A DNA stretch of 24,878 nucleotides from Scatosoma sp964459515 (GCA_964459515.1 CAYWML010000015.1:1-24878); one strand, 5' to 3'. Positions 7,019 through 14,292 are shown, numbered from the stretch's first letter. The notes: generated from the letters alone by a model not told the origin. Program-made: numbers and translations.

Positions 7019-7046
7019 AAAGAGGACGTCGTGCGACGTCCTCTTT
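7019..7046. terminator. Strong terminator hairpin after ferredoxin
   Basis: Perfect 13-bp stem (AAAGAGGACGTCG at 7019-7031 with 7034-7046) around a 2-nt loop, followed by TTTACTTTG. It starts 16 nt after the ferredoxin stop. It may also serve the convergent small minus-strand gene. Confidence 0.75.
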
Positions 7047-7099
7047 ACTTTGTTGCCGAAAACCGCGGCGCGGAAAACACCGCGGCTACGGCGGCGCAA

Positions 7100-7270
7100 T
7101 TATCGGAGCGTGCTCCGTTGCGCGGCATGACATCGGTCGAGGGAGCGTTCGGCGGCGGCTTTCATCGCCGCCAGCTTCTTGCTCAATCCGAGTAACAGCC
7201 GCTCGAGCAATCCTAAAAGGAGTACGTCGAGTCCAAACAGATGCAACAACAGAATCCCTTTTGCTTTCAT
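7100..7270 (-). CDS. Unrecognised 56-residue hydrophobic small protein
   Basis: On the minus strand an ATG at 7270, 8 nt after AAGGAG, opens a 56-codon frame ending in TAA at 7100-7102. Residues 5-30 are very Leu-rich (GILLLHLFGLDVLLLGLLER LLLGLS) with charged D15, E23 and R24 inside. Residues 31-56 are basic and helical (KKLAAMKAAAERSLDRCHAAQRS). A well-formed promoter (7372-7399) points at it across a leader of about 100 nt that contains a CGAGCCG/CGGCTCG hairpin. The gene lies convergent to ferredoxin and divergent from ruvC. I do not recognise a family; size and shape suit a small membrane protein or peptide regulator. Support comes from the promoter, the ribosome binding site and the non-random composition. 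It overlaps a longer frame in another phase (7086-7277) whose peptide is not credible. Confidence 0.55.
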   Translation of the reverse strand: MKAKGILLLHLFGLDVLLLGLLERLLLGLSKKLAAMKAAAERSLDRCHAAQRSTLR

Positions 7271-7371
7271 GATCCATTCTCCTTTTCTTGCCGAAATCTA
7301 CGAAAAGAATCGGAAAACGCCGTTGCCGAGCCGTTCGGGGGAAAAGTCGGCTCGTTGCCTGTCACCCTTAC

Positions 7372-7399
7372 AGTATAGCACGCAAAATTCGTTTGTCAA
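7372..7399 (-). promoter_or_regulatory. Promoter of the 56-residue small gene
   Basis: Minus-strand TTGACA (7394-7399), 16-bp spacer, TATACT preceded by TGC (7372-7377), i.e. an extended -10. It fires away from ruvC toward the small ORF at 7270. Confidence 0.7.
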
Positions 7400-7472
7400 G
7401 GGGGCAGTAACCTGTTTTTTCGTTTTTTACGTAAAAAAAATTTACGAACGCTCGGCGAGTCGTCGGGAAAAC

Positions 7473-7501
7473 TTGACAATTCGCTTTTTCTTTTGTATAA
7501 T
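7473..7501 (+). promoter_or_regulatory. Consensus promoter of the ruvC operon
   Basis: Perfect TTGACA (7473-7478), 17-bp spacer, perfect TATAAT (7496-7501). The predicted start near 7508 leaves about a 25-nt leader with AGGTAGGAG before the ruvC ATG. No LexA-type box is seen in or beside it. Confidence 0.85.
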
Positions 7502-7532
7502 GAAAGCAAGCTTTTTGAAGAAAGGTAGGAGT

Positions 7533-8252
7533 ATGGTTATTTTGGGGATAGATCCGGGGCTTGCGACGCTCGGATACGGCGTAGTGGAAAAGAACGCGCG
7601 CGGCGAGTTTCGCGCGGTGGCGTGCGGCGCGGTCGTTACGCCGAAAGAAGAGGACTTGCCCGTTCGTTTGGCTATGTTGGAAGCACAGCTCACCGAGCTG
7701 TTGGAAAAATACAAACCCGACGAGATCGCCATGGAGGAGTTGTTTTTCTCCAAAAACATAACGACGGGTATCGCCGTGGCGCACGCGCGCGGCGTCGCGT
7801 TGCTCACTTGCGTAAAGGCGTGCGGCAGATTGTACGAATACACGCCCATGCAGATCAAACAAGCCCTTACGGGATACGGCAAGGCGGATAAAAAGCAAAT
7901 GCAGTCGGTGGTCGCTTCCCTGCTCCGATTGAAAGAGATTCCGAAACCCGACGATGCCGCGGACGCTTTGGCAATCGCGCTTTGTCACGGCTATTCCAGC
8001 CGCTTCGGGGAGTTGTTCGCCGTCGGAAACATGACGCGTACTAAAGGGCACAACGCCGCCCCTGCGAGCGCGTATCGGGAGCTTATGGAAGCGGCGGAGC
8101 GCGACGGAAAGCGATCGGGCAAATCGTCGCGCGGATTTTCTTCGGCGCAGAATGCGGACGCGTTGCAAAAAGCGACGGGGCTTTCGGGCGTGACGGGGGT
8201 AGGAAGAGCGTCGATCGCGCGTACGATAAGCGCGAAGGAGGATAAAAAATGA
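7533..8252 (+). CDS. ruvC: Holliday junction endonuclease RuvC with long C-terminal tail
   Basis: 239 residues. RuvC resolves Holliday junctions together with RuvAB. The catalytic acidic residues are visible: D7 in GIDPG, E68/E69 in MEEL, and D141/D144 in PDDAADALAIA. The ATG at 7533 follows AGGTAGGAG and lies just downstream of the promoter; the in-frame extension back to 7179 is not coding. The family core ends near residue 155 (ALCHGYS), and typical RuvC proteins are about 165-175 residues, so about 80 extra residues form a Ser/Ala/Lys-rich, probably disordered tail. The stop overlaps the ruvA start (ATGA). Confidence 0.93.
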   Translation: MVILGIDPGLATLGYGVVEKNARGEFRAVACGAVVTPKEEDLPVRLAMLEAQLTELLEKYKPDEIAMEELFFSKNITTGIAVAHARGVALLTCVKACGRLYEYTPMQIKQALTGYGKADKKQMQSVVASLLRLKEIPKPDDAADALAIALCHGYSSRFGELFAVGNMTRTKGHNAAPASAYRELMEAAERDGKRSGKSSRGFSSAQNADALQKATGLSGVTGVGRASIARTISAKEDKK

Positions 8253-8857
8253 TTGCGTATTTAAGAGGTCGCGTATTGATGACGACGACGGAAACGGCGG
8301 TTTTGGACGTCAACGGCGTGGGGTACGAAGCCTATTGCTCGGGCGAAGCGTTGCGTAAACTCGTCGTCGGGGAAATTGCGGAGCTGTACACCTATTTGCA
8401 GGCGAAAGAGGACGGCGTAACGCTGTTCGGCTTCGAGTCGATAAAAGAAAAAGAAATGTTTTTGCGGTTGATCACCGTTTCGGGCGTAGGTCCGAAATTG
8501 GCGATCAGCGTTTTCGCTTCGTTGCGCGCGGAGGAATTGGCGTCGGCGATTTTCACGGCGGACGTCAAGCGGCTCAGCGCGGTAAAAGGCTTGGGCAAAA
8601 AAACGGCGGAAAAAATCGTCTTGGAATTGCACGGAAAAATATCGGCGGCGGAGCTTTTGGACGCGAACGGCGACGGTTGGCAGCCTGCGCAGGCTGAGCC
8701 GAGCGGCAGGCTTTCGGCAGAGGACGAAGAAGCGGTTTCGGCATTGACGGGCTTGGGCTTTACGCGCACGGAAAGCGTGCAAGCGGTAAAGCGCGCGAGG
8801 GAGAACGGCGCAAGGACGTTGGAAGAGGTCATTCGCAAGGCTTTGCAAGGCAGTTGA
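8249..8857 (+). CDS. ruvA: Holliday junction branch migration protein RuvA
   Basis: 202 residues, normal length. RuvA binds the four-way junction and loads the RuvB motors. Domain I is the N-terminal OB fold (MIAYLRGRV...VNGVGYE). Domain II carries helix-hairpin-helix motifs (LITVSGVGPKLAISVF at about 70-88 and LSAVKGLGKKTAEKIVLEL at about 107-126). After an acidic linker, domain III (AVSALTGLGFTRTESVQAV, about 165-200) contacts RuvB. It overlaps ruvC by 4 nt with GGAGG before the ATG, and is followed 25 nt later by ruvB. Confidence 0.95.
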   Translation: MIAYLRGRVLMTTTETAVLDVNGVGYEAYCSGEALRKLVVGEIAELYTYLQAKEDGVTLFGFESIKEKEMFLRLITVSGVGPKLAISVFASLRAEELASAIFTADVKRLSAVKGLGKKTAEKIVLELHGKISAAELLDANGDGWQPAQAEPSGRLSAEDEEAVSALTGLGFTRTESVQAVKRARENGARTLEEVIRKALQGS

Positions 8858-8882
8858 CGAGGCGTAGAAGAGGAAAAGGAAT

Positions 8883-9938
8883 ATGTTTGACGAAGAATAC
8901 GGCGCAGACGAAAGCTTGATCGTCGGCACGAAAACGGAATACGACGCGGAAGAGAACGTATTGCGCCCCAAAACGATGTCCGATTATATCGGGCAACAAA
9001 AGGTGAAAGAAAATCTCGGCGTATATATCGCGGCGGCGAAAGCGCGCGGCGAAGCGCTCGACCACGTGCTGTTGTACGGCCCTCCCGGGCTGGGTAAAAC
9101 CACCCTTTCGCACATCATCGCCAACGAGCTGGGCGTGGCGATTAAGCTCACGAGCGGTCCCGCTATCGAACGTTCGGGCGATCTTGCGGCGATATTGACC
9201 AATCTCAACGAGGGCGACGTGCTGTTCATAGACGAGATTCACCGTTTGAATCGTTCGGTGGAGGAAATTCTGTATTCGGCAATGGAGGATTACGCCCTCG
9301 ACATTATCGTGGGGAAAGGTCCGTCCGCGCGGAATATCCGCTTCGCCTTAAAACGATTTACCTTGATCGGCGCGACGACGAGGGTAGGTATGCTTGCCGC
9401 GCCGTTGCGCGATCGTTTCGGGATTATCAATCGCTTGGAAATGTACACGCCGCGCGAATTGCAGGAAATCGTCACGCGCTCCGCACGTGCGTTGGATATC
9501 GCGATTGCGGACGAGGCAGCGGCGGAAATTTCCCGTCGCAGTCGCGGTACGCCGCGTATCGCCAATCGTTTGCTCAAACGCGTACGCGATTTTTCGCTCG
9601 TGAAAGGCAATCGGGAAATCACGCGCGAGGACGCGCGCTTCGCGCTGTCGCGCTTGGAAATCGACGAGTTGGGCTTGGACGAAACGGACAGAAGTTTGCT
9701 CCGCGCGTTGATCGAGAAGTTCGGCGGCGGTCCGACGGGGCTGGAAACTTTGGCAGCCACGATCAACGAGGACGCCAACACCATCGAAGACGTGTACGAG
9801 CCGTACCTTTTGCAGCTCGGCTTTATCGCGCGTACGCCGCGCGGCAGAATTTGCCTGAAAGACGGCTACGCCCACATGGGTTACGCGCCGAGTGAAAAAG
9901 CGCGCAAACAAATATCTTTGTTCGAGGCGGACGATTAA
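8883..9938 (+). CDS. ruvB: Holliday junction helicase motor RuvB
   Basis: 351 residues. AAA+ ATPase that drives branch migration. N-terminal LRPKTMSDYIGQQKVKENL; Walker A GPPGLGKTT (about 65-73); Walker B FIDEIHRLN (about 115-123); sensor 1 IGATTRVGML; the arginine-finger region RDRFGI; and the C-terminal winged-helix segment (GGGPTGLETLAATI...YLLQLGFIARTPRGR). The start has AGGAAAAGGA upstream. Third gene of the ruvC-A-B operon; the reading direction continues into the rhamnosidase gene after 70 nt. Confidence 0.96.
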   Translation: MFDEEYGADESLIVGTKTEYDAEENVLRPKTMSDYIGQQKVKENLGVYIAAAKARGEALDHVLLYGPPGLGKTTLSHIIANELGVAIKLTSGPAIERSGDLAAILTNLNEGDVLFIDEIHRLNRSVEEILYSAMEDYALDIIVGKGPSARNIRFALKRFTLIGATTRVGMLAAPLRDRFGIINRLEMYTPRELQEIVTRSARALDIAIADEAAAEISRRSRGTPRIANRLLKRVRDFSLVKGNREITREDARFALSRLEIDELGLDETDRSLLRALIEKFGGGPTGLETLAATINEDANTIEDVYEPYLLQLGFIARTPRGRICLKDGYAHMGYAPSEKARKQISLFEADD

Positions 9939-10008
9939 ATGCGGTTTCGGACGCATCGTGCGCGTTTGTCGATAGGTCGGCAGAATTGGAAGGAGGAAAC
10001 ATAACGCT

Positions 10009-12093
10009 ATGTATACTTTCGGAAAGGCAAAATGGATAGCCTGCGACAAGCAGTACGCCGCGCCGCTTGTCGTAAAACGGTTTACGGCGCAAGAAGCGCA
10101 AACGGCGAAAATTTCCGTTTTCGGGCTGGGATATTACGAATTGTTCGTCAACGGCGAACGGATCGGCGAGGACTTTTTTAAGCCCGCTTTGTCCGATTAC
10201 GCGAAGCGTGATTGTACGAAATTCGCCTATCCTACATCGGACGAAACGACGCAACGGGTGTACTACAACGAATACGATTTGCCGATTCGGCGCGGAGAAA
10301 ATACCGTCGCCGTATTGCTCGGCAACGGCTTTTTTCGGCAGACGAGGCGCGTTTGCGAAGGGAAAACGGTATTCGGCGACAGGTTGCTTTTGTCCTATGC
10401 GATCGAGTTGAAAGAGGGGATCGTTTGTACGGACGGTACGGAGCAATGTTCGGAAAGCTTTATCGTCGAAAACAACGTCTTTTTCGGGGAAACGCACGAT
10501 TATGCGGATTGGGGAGAACATTGCTTCGACGGGGAGCGTTTACGGAACGTCGCGCCCGTGACGGTCGTCGAACCGACGGCAACGCTGACGAAACAGCTTT
10601 GCCCGAACGAGCGTGCGGAGCGGTGCATACAACCGAAAAAGCTCTTTTCCGAAAACGGAAAGACGGTGTACGACGTCGGGGAGAACATCACGGGTTTCGT
10701 TCGTCTTCGTCCGTTGTCTCGGACGGTAATCGTTCGGCACGCGGAGGCGTTGGACGGCGAAAAATTGAACTATGTTTCGTCGGGCGAAAGACAGATACAG
10801 ACGGCGGAATATCGCAACGCCGTCGGGCGGGCGACGCACCCGTGGTTTCATTGGAGCGGTTTCCGCTATTTCGAGATCGAGGGCGAAGCCGCGGACATCG
10901 AGGTTGTCGTCGTGCACACCTACATAGAACCGCGCCTGAAATTTCGTTGCGGCAACGAAACTTTGAATTGGCTTTTCGAGGCGTATTGCAGAACGCAGAA
11001 GAGCGGTTTGCACGGCGGCATAACGATGGATTGTCCGCATAGAGAACGGCTCGGCTATACGGGCGACGGACAGCTCGTCGCGGAAAGCGCGATGCTTTCG
11101 CTGGATTGCAAGTCGGTCTTTGAAAAATGGATGCAGGATATCGCCGATTGTCAGGATATAAAAAGCGGACACGTACAGCACACCGCGCCGTTTATGGGCG
11201 GCGGAGGCGGTCCCGGGGGCTGGGGATCGGCAATCGTAATCGTGCCGTACACGCATTATCGGCTGTTCGGCGAGAAAGAAATTTTGCGGAAATTCTATCC
11301 GAATATGCAAAGGTGGCTTGCGTGCATGCAAGGCTTTTGCGAAAACGGGCTTATCGTCCGCGAACGCGAGGGCGGTTGGTGCTTGGGCGATTGGTGTACG
11401 CCGCAAAAGGTGGAAATTCCCGAACCGCTCGTCAATACGTTCTATTACGTGCGTTGCATGGAAATCGTTTCCGAAATCGCGAAAATTTTGGGCGAAAAAG
11501 CCGATTATTCCGCCGATATTCGGGCGAGCAAGACGGCAATCGACAAGGCATACCGCGACGAAGCGAGCGGAGAATATTGCGGCAATACGCAAGGGGCAAA
11601 CGTTTTTGCTTTGCTGATCGGTTCGGGCGACGAACGCACGAAAGCGAAAACGCTGGAAAAATATCGAAAAACGAAGCAATTCGATACGGGCATTTTCGGC
11701 ACGGATTTGCTTTGCGAATGGTTGGTGCAAGAGGGCGAAATACAGTTGCTCTTCGATTTGCTGACGGGCGAAGATTTCCCTTCGTTCGGCTACATGAAAA
11801 AGCAAGGCGCGACGACGCTTTGGGAGGGTTGGCGCGACGATGGCTCGCTGTCGCACCCGATGATGGGCGGTTGCGTGAAACAGCTGGTTTACGGCATTTT
11901 GGGCATGAAAGCCGACGTCGGTTTTCGTAAGATCGAATTTTCGCCGAAATACATCGAAGGAATCGGTTTCGTCGAGGCGGAATTGCGCATGGAAACGGGC
12001 CAAATAAAGCTTCGTTACGATTATGCGGACGGACGAGTAGCTATGCGCGTTTCGGACGAAAGGACGAAGTCCGCGGAAGAAAAACGGGAATGA
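10009..12093 (+). CDS. GH78-type alpha-L-rhamnosidase-like glycoside hydrolase
   Basis: 694 residues. The N-terminal part (1-120) is a rhamnosidase N-domain: FTAQEAQTAKISVFGLGYYE LFVNGERIG, DYAKRD and RRGENTVAVLLGNGFF. A beta-sandwich (about 210-310) follows, then the (alpha/alpha)6 catalytic domain with DCPHRERLGYTGDGQ (341-355), where E346 is at the position of the GH78 general acid, and TTLWEGWRDDGS with E606 at the expected base position. The family releases terminal L-rhamnose from glycosides and plant or bacterial polysaccharides. There is no signal peptide, so the substrate would be an imported small glycoside. It sits inside the ruv-queA operon (70-nt and 36-nt gaps, GGAGG upstream), an unusual place. 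Substrate specificity is inferred from family only. Confidence 0.83.
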   Translation: MYTFGKAKWIACDKQYAAPLVVKRFTAQEAQTAKISVFGLGYYELFVNGERIGEDFFKPALSDYAKRDCTKFAYPTSDETTQRVYYNEYDLPIRRGENTVAVLLGNGFFRQTRRVCEGKTVFGDRLLLSYAIELKEGIVCTDGTEQCSESFIVENNVFFGETHDYADWGEHCFDGERLRNVAPVTVVEPTATLTKQLCPNERAERCIQPKKLFSENGKTVYDVGENITGFVRLRPLSRTVIVRHAEALDGEKLNYVSSGERQIQTAEYRNAVGRATHPWFHWSGFRYFEIEGEAADIEVVVVHTYIEPRLKFRCGNETLNWLFEAYCRTQKSGLHGGITMDCPHRERLGYTGDGQLVAESAMLSLDCKSVFEKWMQDIADCQDIKSGHVQHTAPFMGGGGGPGGWGSAIVIVPYTHYRLFGEKEILRKFYPNMQRWLACMQGFCENGLIVREREGGWCLGDWCTPQKVEIPEPLVNTFYYVRCMEIVSEIAKILGEKADYSADIRASKTAIDKAYRDEASGEYCGNTQGANVFALLIGSGDERTKAKTLEKYRKTKQFDTGIFGTDLLCEWLVQEGEIQLLFDLLTGEDFPSFGYMKKQGATTLWEGWRDDGSLSHPMMGGCVKQLVYGILGMKADVGFRKIEFSPKYIEGIGFVEAELRMETGQIKLRYDYADGRVAMRVSDERTKSAEEKRE

Positions 12094-12129
12094 TTTACGG
12101 CGGCGCAATCGCCGAAACAAACGAGGAAT

Positions 12130-13167
12130 ATGGAAGAAAAAACGGTATATAAAAAAAGCGATTTTTATTACGATTTGCCCGAGGAGCGAATCGCGCAAAC
12201 GCCGGCAGAACCGCGCGATTCTTCACGCCTTTTGGTGTACGACCGTGCGAGCAAAAAAATCGAAGACAGGATTTTTCGCGACGTTACGGACTATTTGCAT
12301 AAGGGCGACGTGCTCGTGCTCAATAATACGCGCGTGATTCCTGCGCGCATGTACGCGCTTACCGAGCACGGCGGCGTTGTCGAGGTGCTTTTGTTGAAGC
12401 GGTACGATTTGCATACGTGGGAAGTGCTGATGCGCCCCGGTAAAAAAGGCAAGATCGGCGCGCGCATGACAATCGGCGACGAGCTCGCGTTTACGGTAAA
12501 GGACGTCACCGATTCGGGGGAGCGTATCGTGGAATTTGCTTATGCGGGAACGTTCGAGGATATTCTCAGCCGCGTAGGTACGATGCCGTTGCCGCCGTAC
12601 ATTCGCGAAAAGTTGGAAGATCAAGCGCGCTATAACACGGTGTATAGCAAAATCGACGGTTCGGCTGCCGCGCCTACGGCAGGCTTGCATTTCACACCCG
12701 AACTTTTGGCGAAATTAAAGGAGAAAGGCGTGGAAGTGGCAGAGGTGTTGTTGCACGTCGGCTTGGGGACGTTCCGCCCCGTCAGCGAGGATATCATCAC
12801 CGACCATAAAATGCACTCCGAATACTATTCCGTCGGCGAAGAGGCGGCGGAGATCGTCAATCGCGCCAAGCGCGAAGGGCGGCGTGTAATCGCCGTCGGC
12901 ACGACGTCGGTACGCACTTTGGAAAGCGTAGCGGACGAGCACGGATTTATTACGGCAGGTAGCGGCAACACGCAGATATTTTTATATCCGCCCTACAAAA
13001 TGAAATGCGTAGACGGATTGATTACCAATTTCCATTTGCCCGAAAGCACCCTGATTATGTTGGTGGCTTGTCTGACGGGCAGGGAGGAGATTTTAAGTGT
13101 GTACAAATACGCGGTGGAGCGTAAGTATCGATTCTTTTCCTTCGGCGACGCTTGTTTGATTTTATAA
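12130..13167 (+). CDS. queA: S-adenosylmethionine:tRNA ribosyltransferase-isomerase QueA
   Basis: 345 residues, typical length. QueA transfers the ribosyl moiety of SAM to preQ1-modified tRNA to make epoxyqueuosine at the wobble position of GUN-anticodon tRNAs. Family motifs: FYYDLPEERIAQTPAEPRD at the N-terminus, VLNNTRVIPAR, MRPGKKGKIG, GSAAAPTAGLHFT, GLGTFRPV, DHKMHSE, GTTSVRTLES, TNFHLPESTL and FFSFGDACLI at the end. It follows the rhamnosidase gene by 36 nt with GAGG before the ATG. In many Firmicutes tgt follows queA; here the synteny ends and an AT-richer patch with repeats begins. Confidence 0.96.
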   Translation: MEEKTVYKKSDFYYDLPEERIAQTPAEPRDSSRLLVYDRASKKIEDRIFRDVTDYLHKGDVLVLNNTRVIPARMYALTEHGGVVEVLLLKRYDLHTWEVLMRPGKKGKIGARMTIGDELAFTVKDVTDSGERIVEFAYAGTFEDILSRVGTMPLPPYIREKLEDQARYNTVYSKIDGSAAAPTAGLHFTPELLAKLKEKGVEVAEVLLHVGLGTFRPVSEDIITDHKMHSEYYSVGEEAAEIVNRAKREGRRVIAVGTTSVRTLESVADEHGFITAGSGNTQIFLYPPYKMKCVDGLITNFHLPESTLIMLVACLTGREEILSVYKYAVERKYRFFSFGDACLIL

Positions 13168-13209
13168 CGCATCGCGTTTCTGTGTTGCGGCTCGGTTACA
13201 TACTATCGG

Positions 13210-13354
13210 TATGCGCCCTCGCCGCGCCTTGAACCGCTCGGTTCTAAAATCAAACAAAATCGACATAATAGGCACAGTCGTTCTATGTATGCGCCCTCGC
13301 CGCGCCTTGAACCGCTCGGTTCTAAAATCAAACAAAATCGACATAATAGGCACA
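13210..13354 (+). repeat. Two tandem copies of a 67-nt repeat
   Basis: Identical 67-nt units at 13210-13276 and 13288-13354, separated by 11 nt (period 78). Each contains a GAACCG-CT-CGGTTC palindrome followed by TAAAATC and ends ATAATAGGCACA. On the minus strand each unit is open and reads MSILFDFRTERFKARRGRI, but the frame is short and lacks a ribosome binding site. The second copy ends 6 bp before the relB promoter. Confidence 0.85.
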
Positions 13355-13360
13355 TAACAG

Positions 13361-13389
13361 TTGACAAATGGAATATAATAGGATATAAT
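13361..13389 (+). promoter_or_regulatory. relB promoter with 10-bp tandem repeat over the -10 box
   Basis: TTGACA (13361-13366), 17-bp spacer, TATAAT (13384-13389). The -10 box is the second of two tandem ATATAATAGG decamers (13373-13382 and 13383-13392). Such iterated sites in antitoxin promoters commonly serve as operators for autoregulation; that role is inferred. Confidence 0.65.
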
Positions 13390-13428
13390 AGGAGTACATA
13401 AAGTAAATATTCTATCGGAGGTTACAAT

Positions 13429-13701
13429 ATGGCTTCTGCAAAAATTAACGTAAACACCGACGCCGAAACCAAGAAAGAGGTCGAAGAAGTGTTGGATGCA
13501 ATGGGGTTGACCATGACCGCGGCAATCAATATGTACCTTAAAAGGATATTGATGGAAGGCGGCATTCCGTTCGAGGTTACGACAAGAGTTCCTAATTCGG
13601 TTACCGCGCAAGCGATTGAAGAAGAGCGAAAGATAGCAAGAGACGAAAATGTTCCTTGTTATAATTCGGTTGCGGAATTAAAGGCGTCTATGGGATTATG
13701 A
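13429..13701 (+). CDS. RelB/DinJ-family antitoxin
   Basis: 90 residues. The N-terminal ribbon-helix-helix region (KINVNTDAETKKEVEEVLDA MGLTMTAAINMYLKRI, about 4-42) is typical of DinJ/RelB: it dimerises and binds the operator. It is followed by GGIPFEVT and a C-terminal toxin-wrapping segment (about 50-90, ending SVAELKASMGL). The ATG follows GGAGG by 8 nt. The stop overlaps the ATG of a short frame (13698-13793) that keeps the end of a YafQ/RelE toxin, so the antitoxin appears to have outlived its toxin. The surroundings are more AT-rich than the flanking housekeeping genes, consistent with transfer. Confidence 0.9.
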   Translation: MASAKINVNTDAETKKEVEEVLDAMGLTMTAAINMYLKRILMEGGIPFEVTTRVPNSVTAQAIEEERKIARDENVPCYNSVAELKASMGL

Positions 13702-13793
13702 GTTATCGAATAAAGCTGTTCGTATATGAAATAATCGAGGACTGTTTGATTTTGGTTTTGAACAGGACGGGAACGCACTCGGATTTGTTTTGA
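13698..13793 (+). pseudogene. YafQ/RelE-type toxin stub with internal deletion
   Basis: An ATG overlapping the antitoxin stop (ATGA) opens a 31-codon frame. After MSYRIK the peptide reads LFVYEIIEDCLILVLNRTGT followed by HSDLF. That second part matches the C-terminal strands of YafQ-family toxins (pattern 'LIYki.d..L.l.RTGtHsdLF'). A normal toxin has about 90 residues, so some 60 internal residues, including most of the RNase surface, are missing. Start overlap and stop codon are retained. Most likely a dead toxin left by deletion. Confidence 0.7.
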
Positions 13794-13808
13794 TAAGCGG
13801 TGGTGGAT

Positions 13809-13970
13809 ATGAGCGTTTTTGAAGAGATTAAAGAAGGCTTAAAACAAGCAATTGCTTATAATGACGGGAAATTACAAGCAAGAAAAACGGAAGTTTCAAT
13901 AGATGACAACGGCAAAACGAAACGTGTAGATTACGCTGTGGAAAAAACCGACAAAAAGGAAATTGAGTAA
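13809..13970 (+). CDS. Unrecognised 53-residue small protein next to an XRE regulator
   Basis: An ATG at 13809 opens a frame ending in TAA at 13968-13970, and GGTGG lies just before the start. The protein begins MSVFEEIKEGLKQAIAYNDG and continues as a charged, Lys-rich tail. The beginning resembles the short N-terminal extension seen in some HigA-like regulators ('iFeeIk.GL.eAIay..G'), so it may be a truncated antitoxin-type regulator rather than an independent protein. The XRE gene starts in or just after its last codons, implying coupled translation. Confidence 0.45.
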   Translation: MSVFEEIKEGLKQAIAYNDGKLQARKTEVSIDDNGKTKRVDYAVEKTDKKEIE

Positions 13971-13977
13971 AAGCGAT

Positions 13978-14241
13978 ATGTTTAACGAGTTTTTGAAAGA
14001 ACAGCTGGAAGACACGAGCTTTAAGGCGGAATACGCTGCTCTTGAACCGAGTTTTGCTATTATAGAAATAATACAAAAAGCAAAGGCAGACGGAATGTCG
14101 TGTGAAGAACTTGCCGAAAAAGTCGGTGTTTCTACTGCGTATATAGGCAGGCTCGAACGCGGAACGGCAAACCCGTCTTTGAAAACTTTGCAACGTATCG
14201 CAACCGCGCTCGGTAGAAAAGTCCGAATCTCGTTCGTTTAA
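13978..14241 (+). CDS. HigA-like XRE-family transcriptional regulator
   Basis: 87 residues from the ATG at 13978 (a TTG at 13963 would add five). N-terminal region FLKEQLEDTSFKAEYAALEP SFAIIEII is typical of HigA2-type antitoxins. It is followed by an XRE helix-turn-helix (about 37-85): MSCEELAEKVGVSTAYIGRL ERG, then NPSLKTLQRIATALG, ending KVRISFV. No HigB toxin gene is adjacent: upstream is the 53-residue frame and the relB remnant, downstream a DtxR-type regulator. Probably an orphan antitoxin or a local repressor. Confidence 0.8.
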   Translation: MFNEFLKEQLEDTSFKAEYAALEPSFAIIEIIQKAKADGMSCEELAEKVGVSTAYIGRLERGTANPSLKTLQRIATALGRKVRISFV

Positions 14242-14292
14242 TTGGTGACAGGGAAGGATTAAAATGTCTCTTTGATAGGTGGGAAAAGCAGA

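Noticed and set aside
7179..7532. N-terminal extension of ruvC by 118 codons
   Set aside because: The extension spans both promoters and the small minus-strand gene; the ATG at 7533 has a ribosome binding site and the standard family N-terminus.
7440..7535. LexA box at the ruvC promoter
   Set aside because: No CGAACnnnnGTTCG-type site is present near the consensus promoter.
10540..12198. 552-residue open frame on the minus strand
   Set aside because: It lies opposite the GH78 gene; its peptide is Arg/Phe/His-rich without domains, a shadow of high-GC coding sequence.
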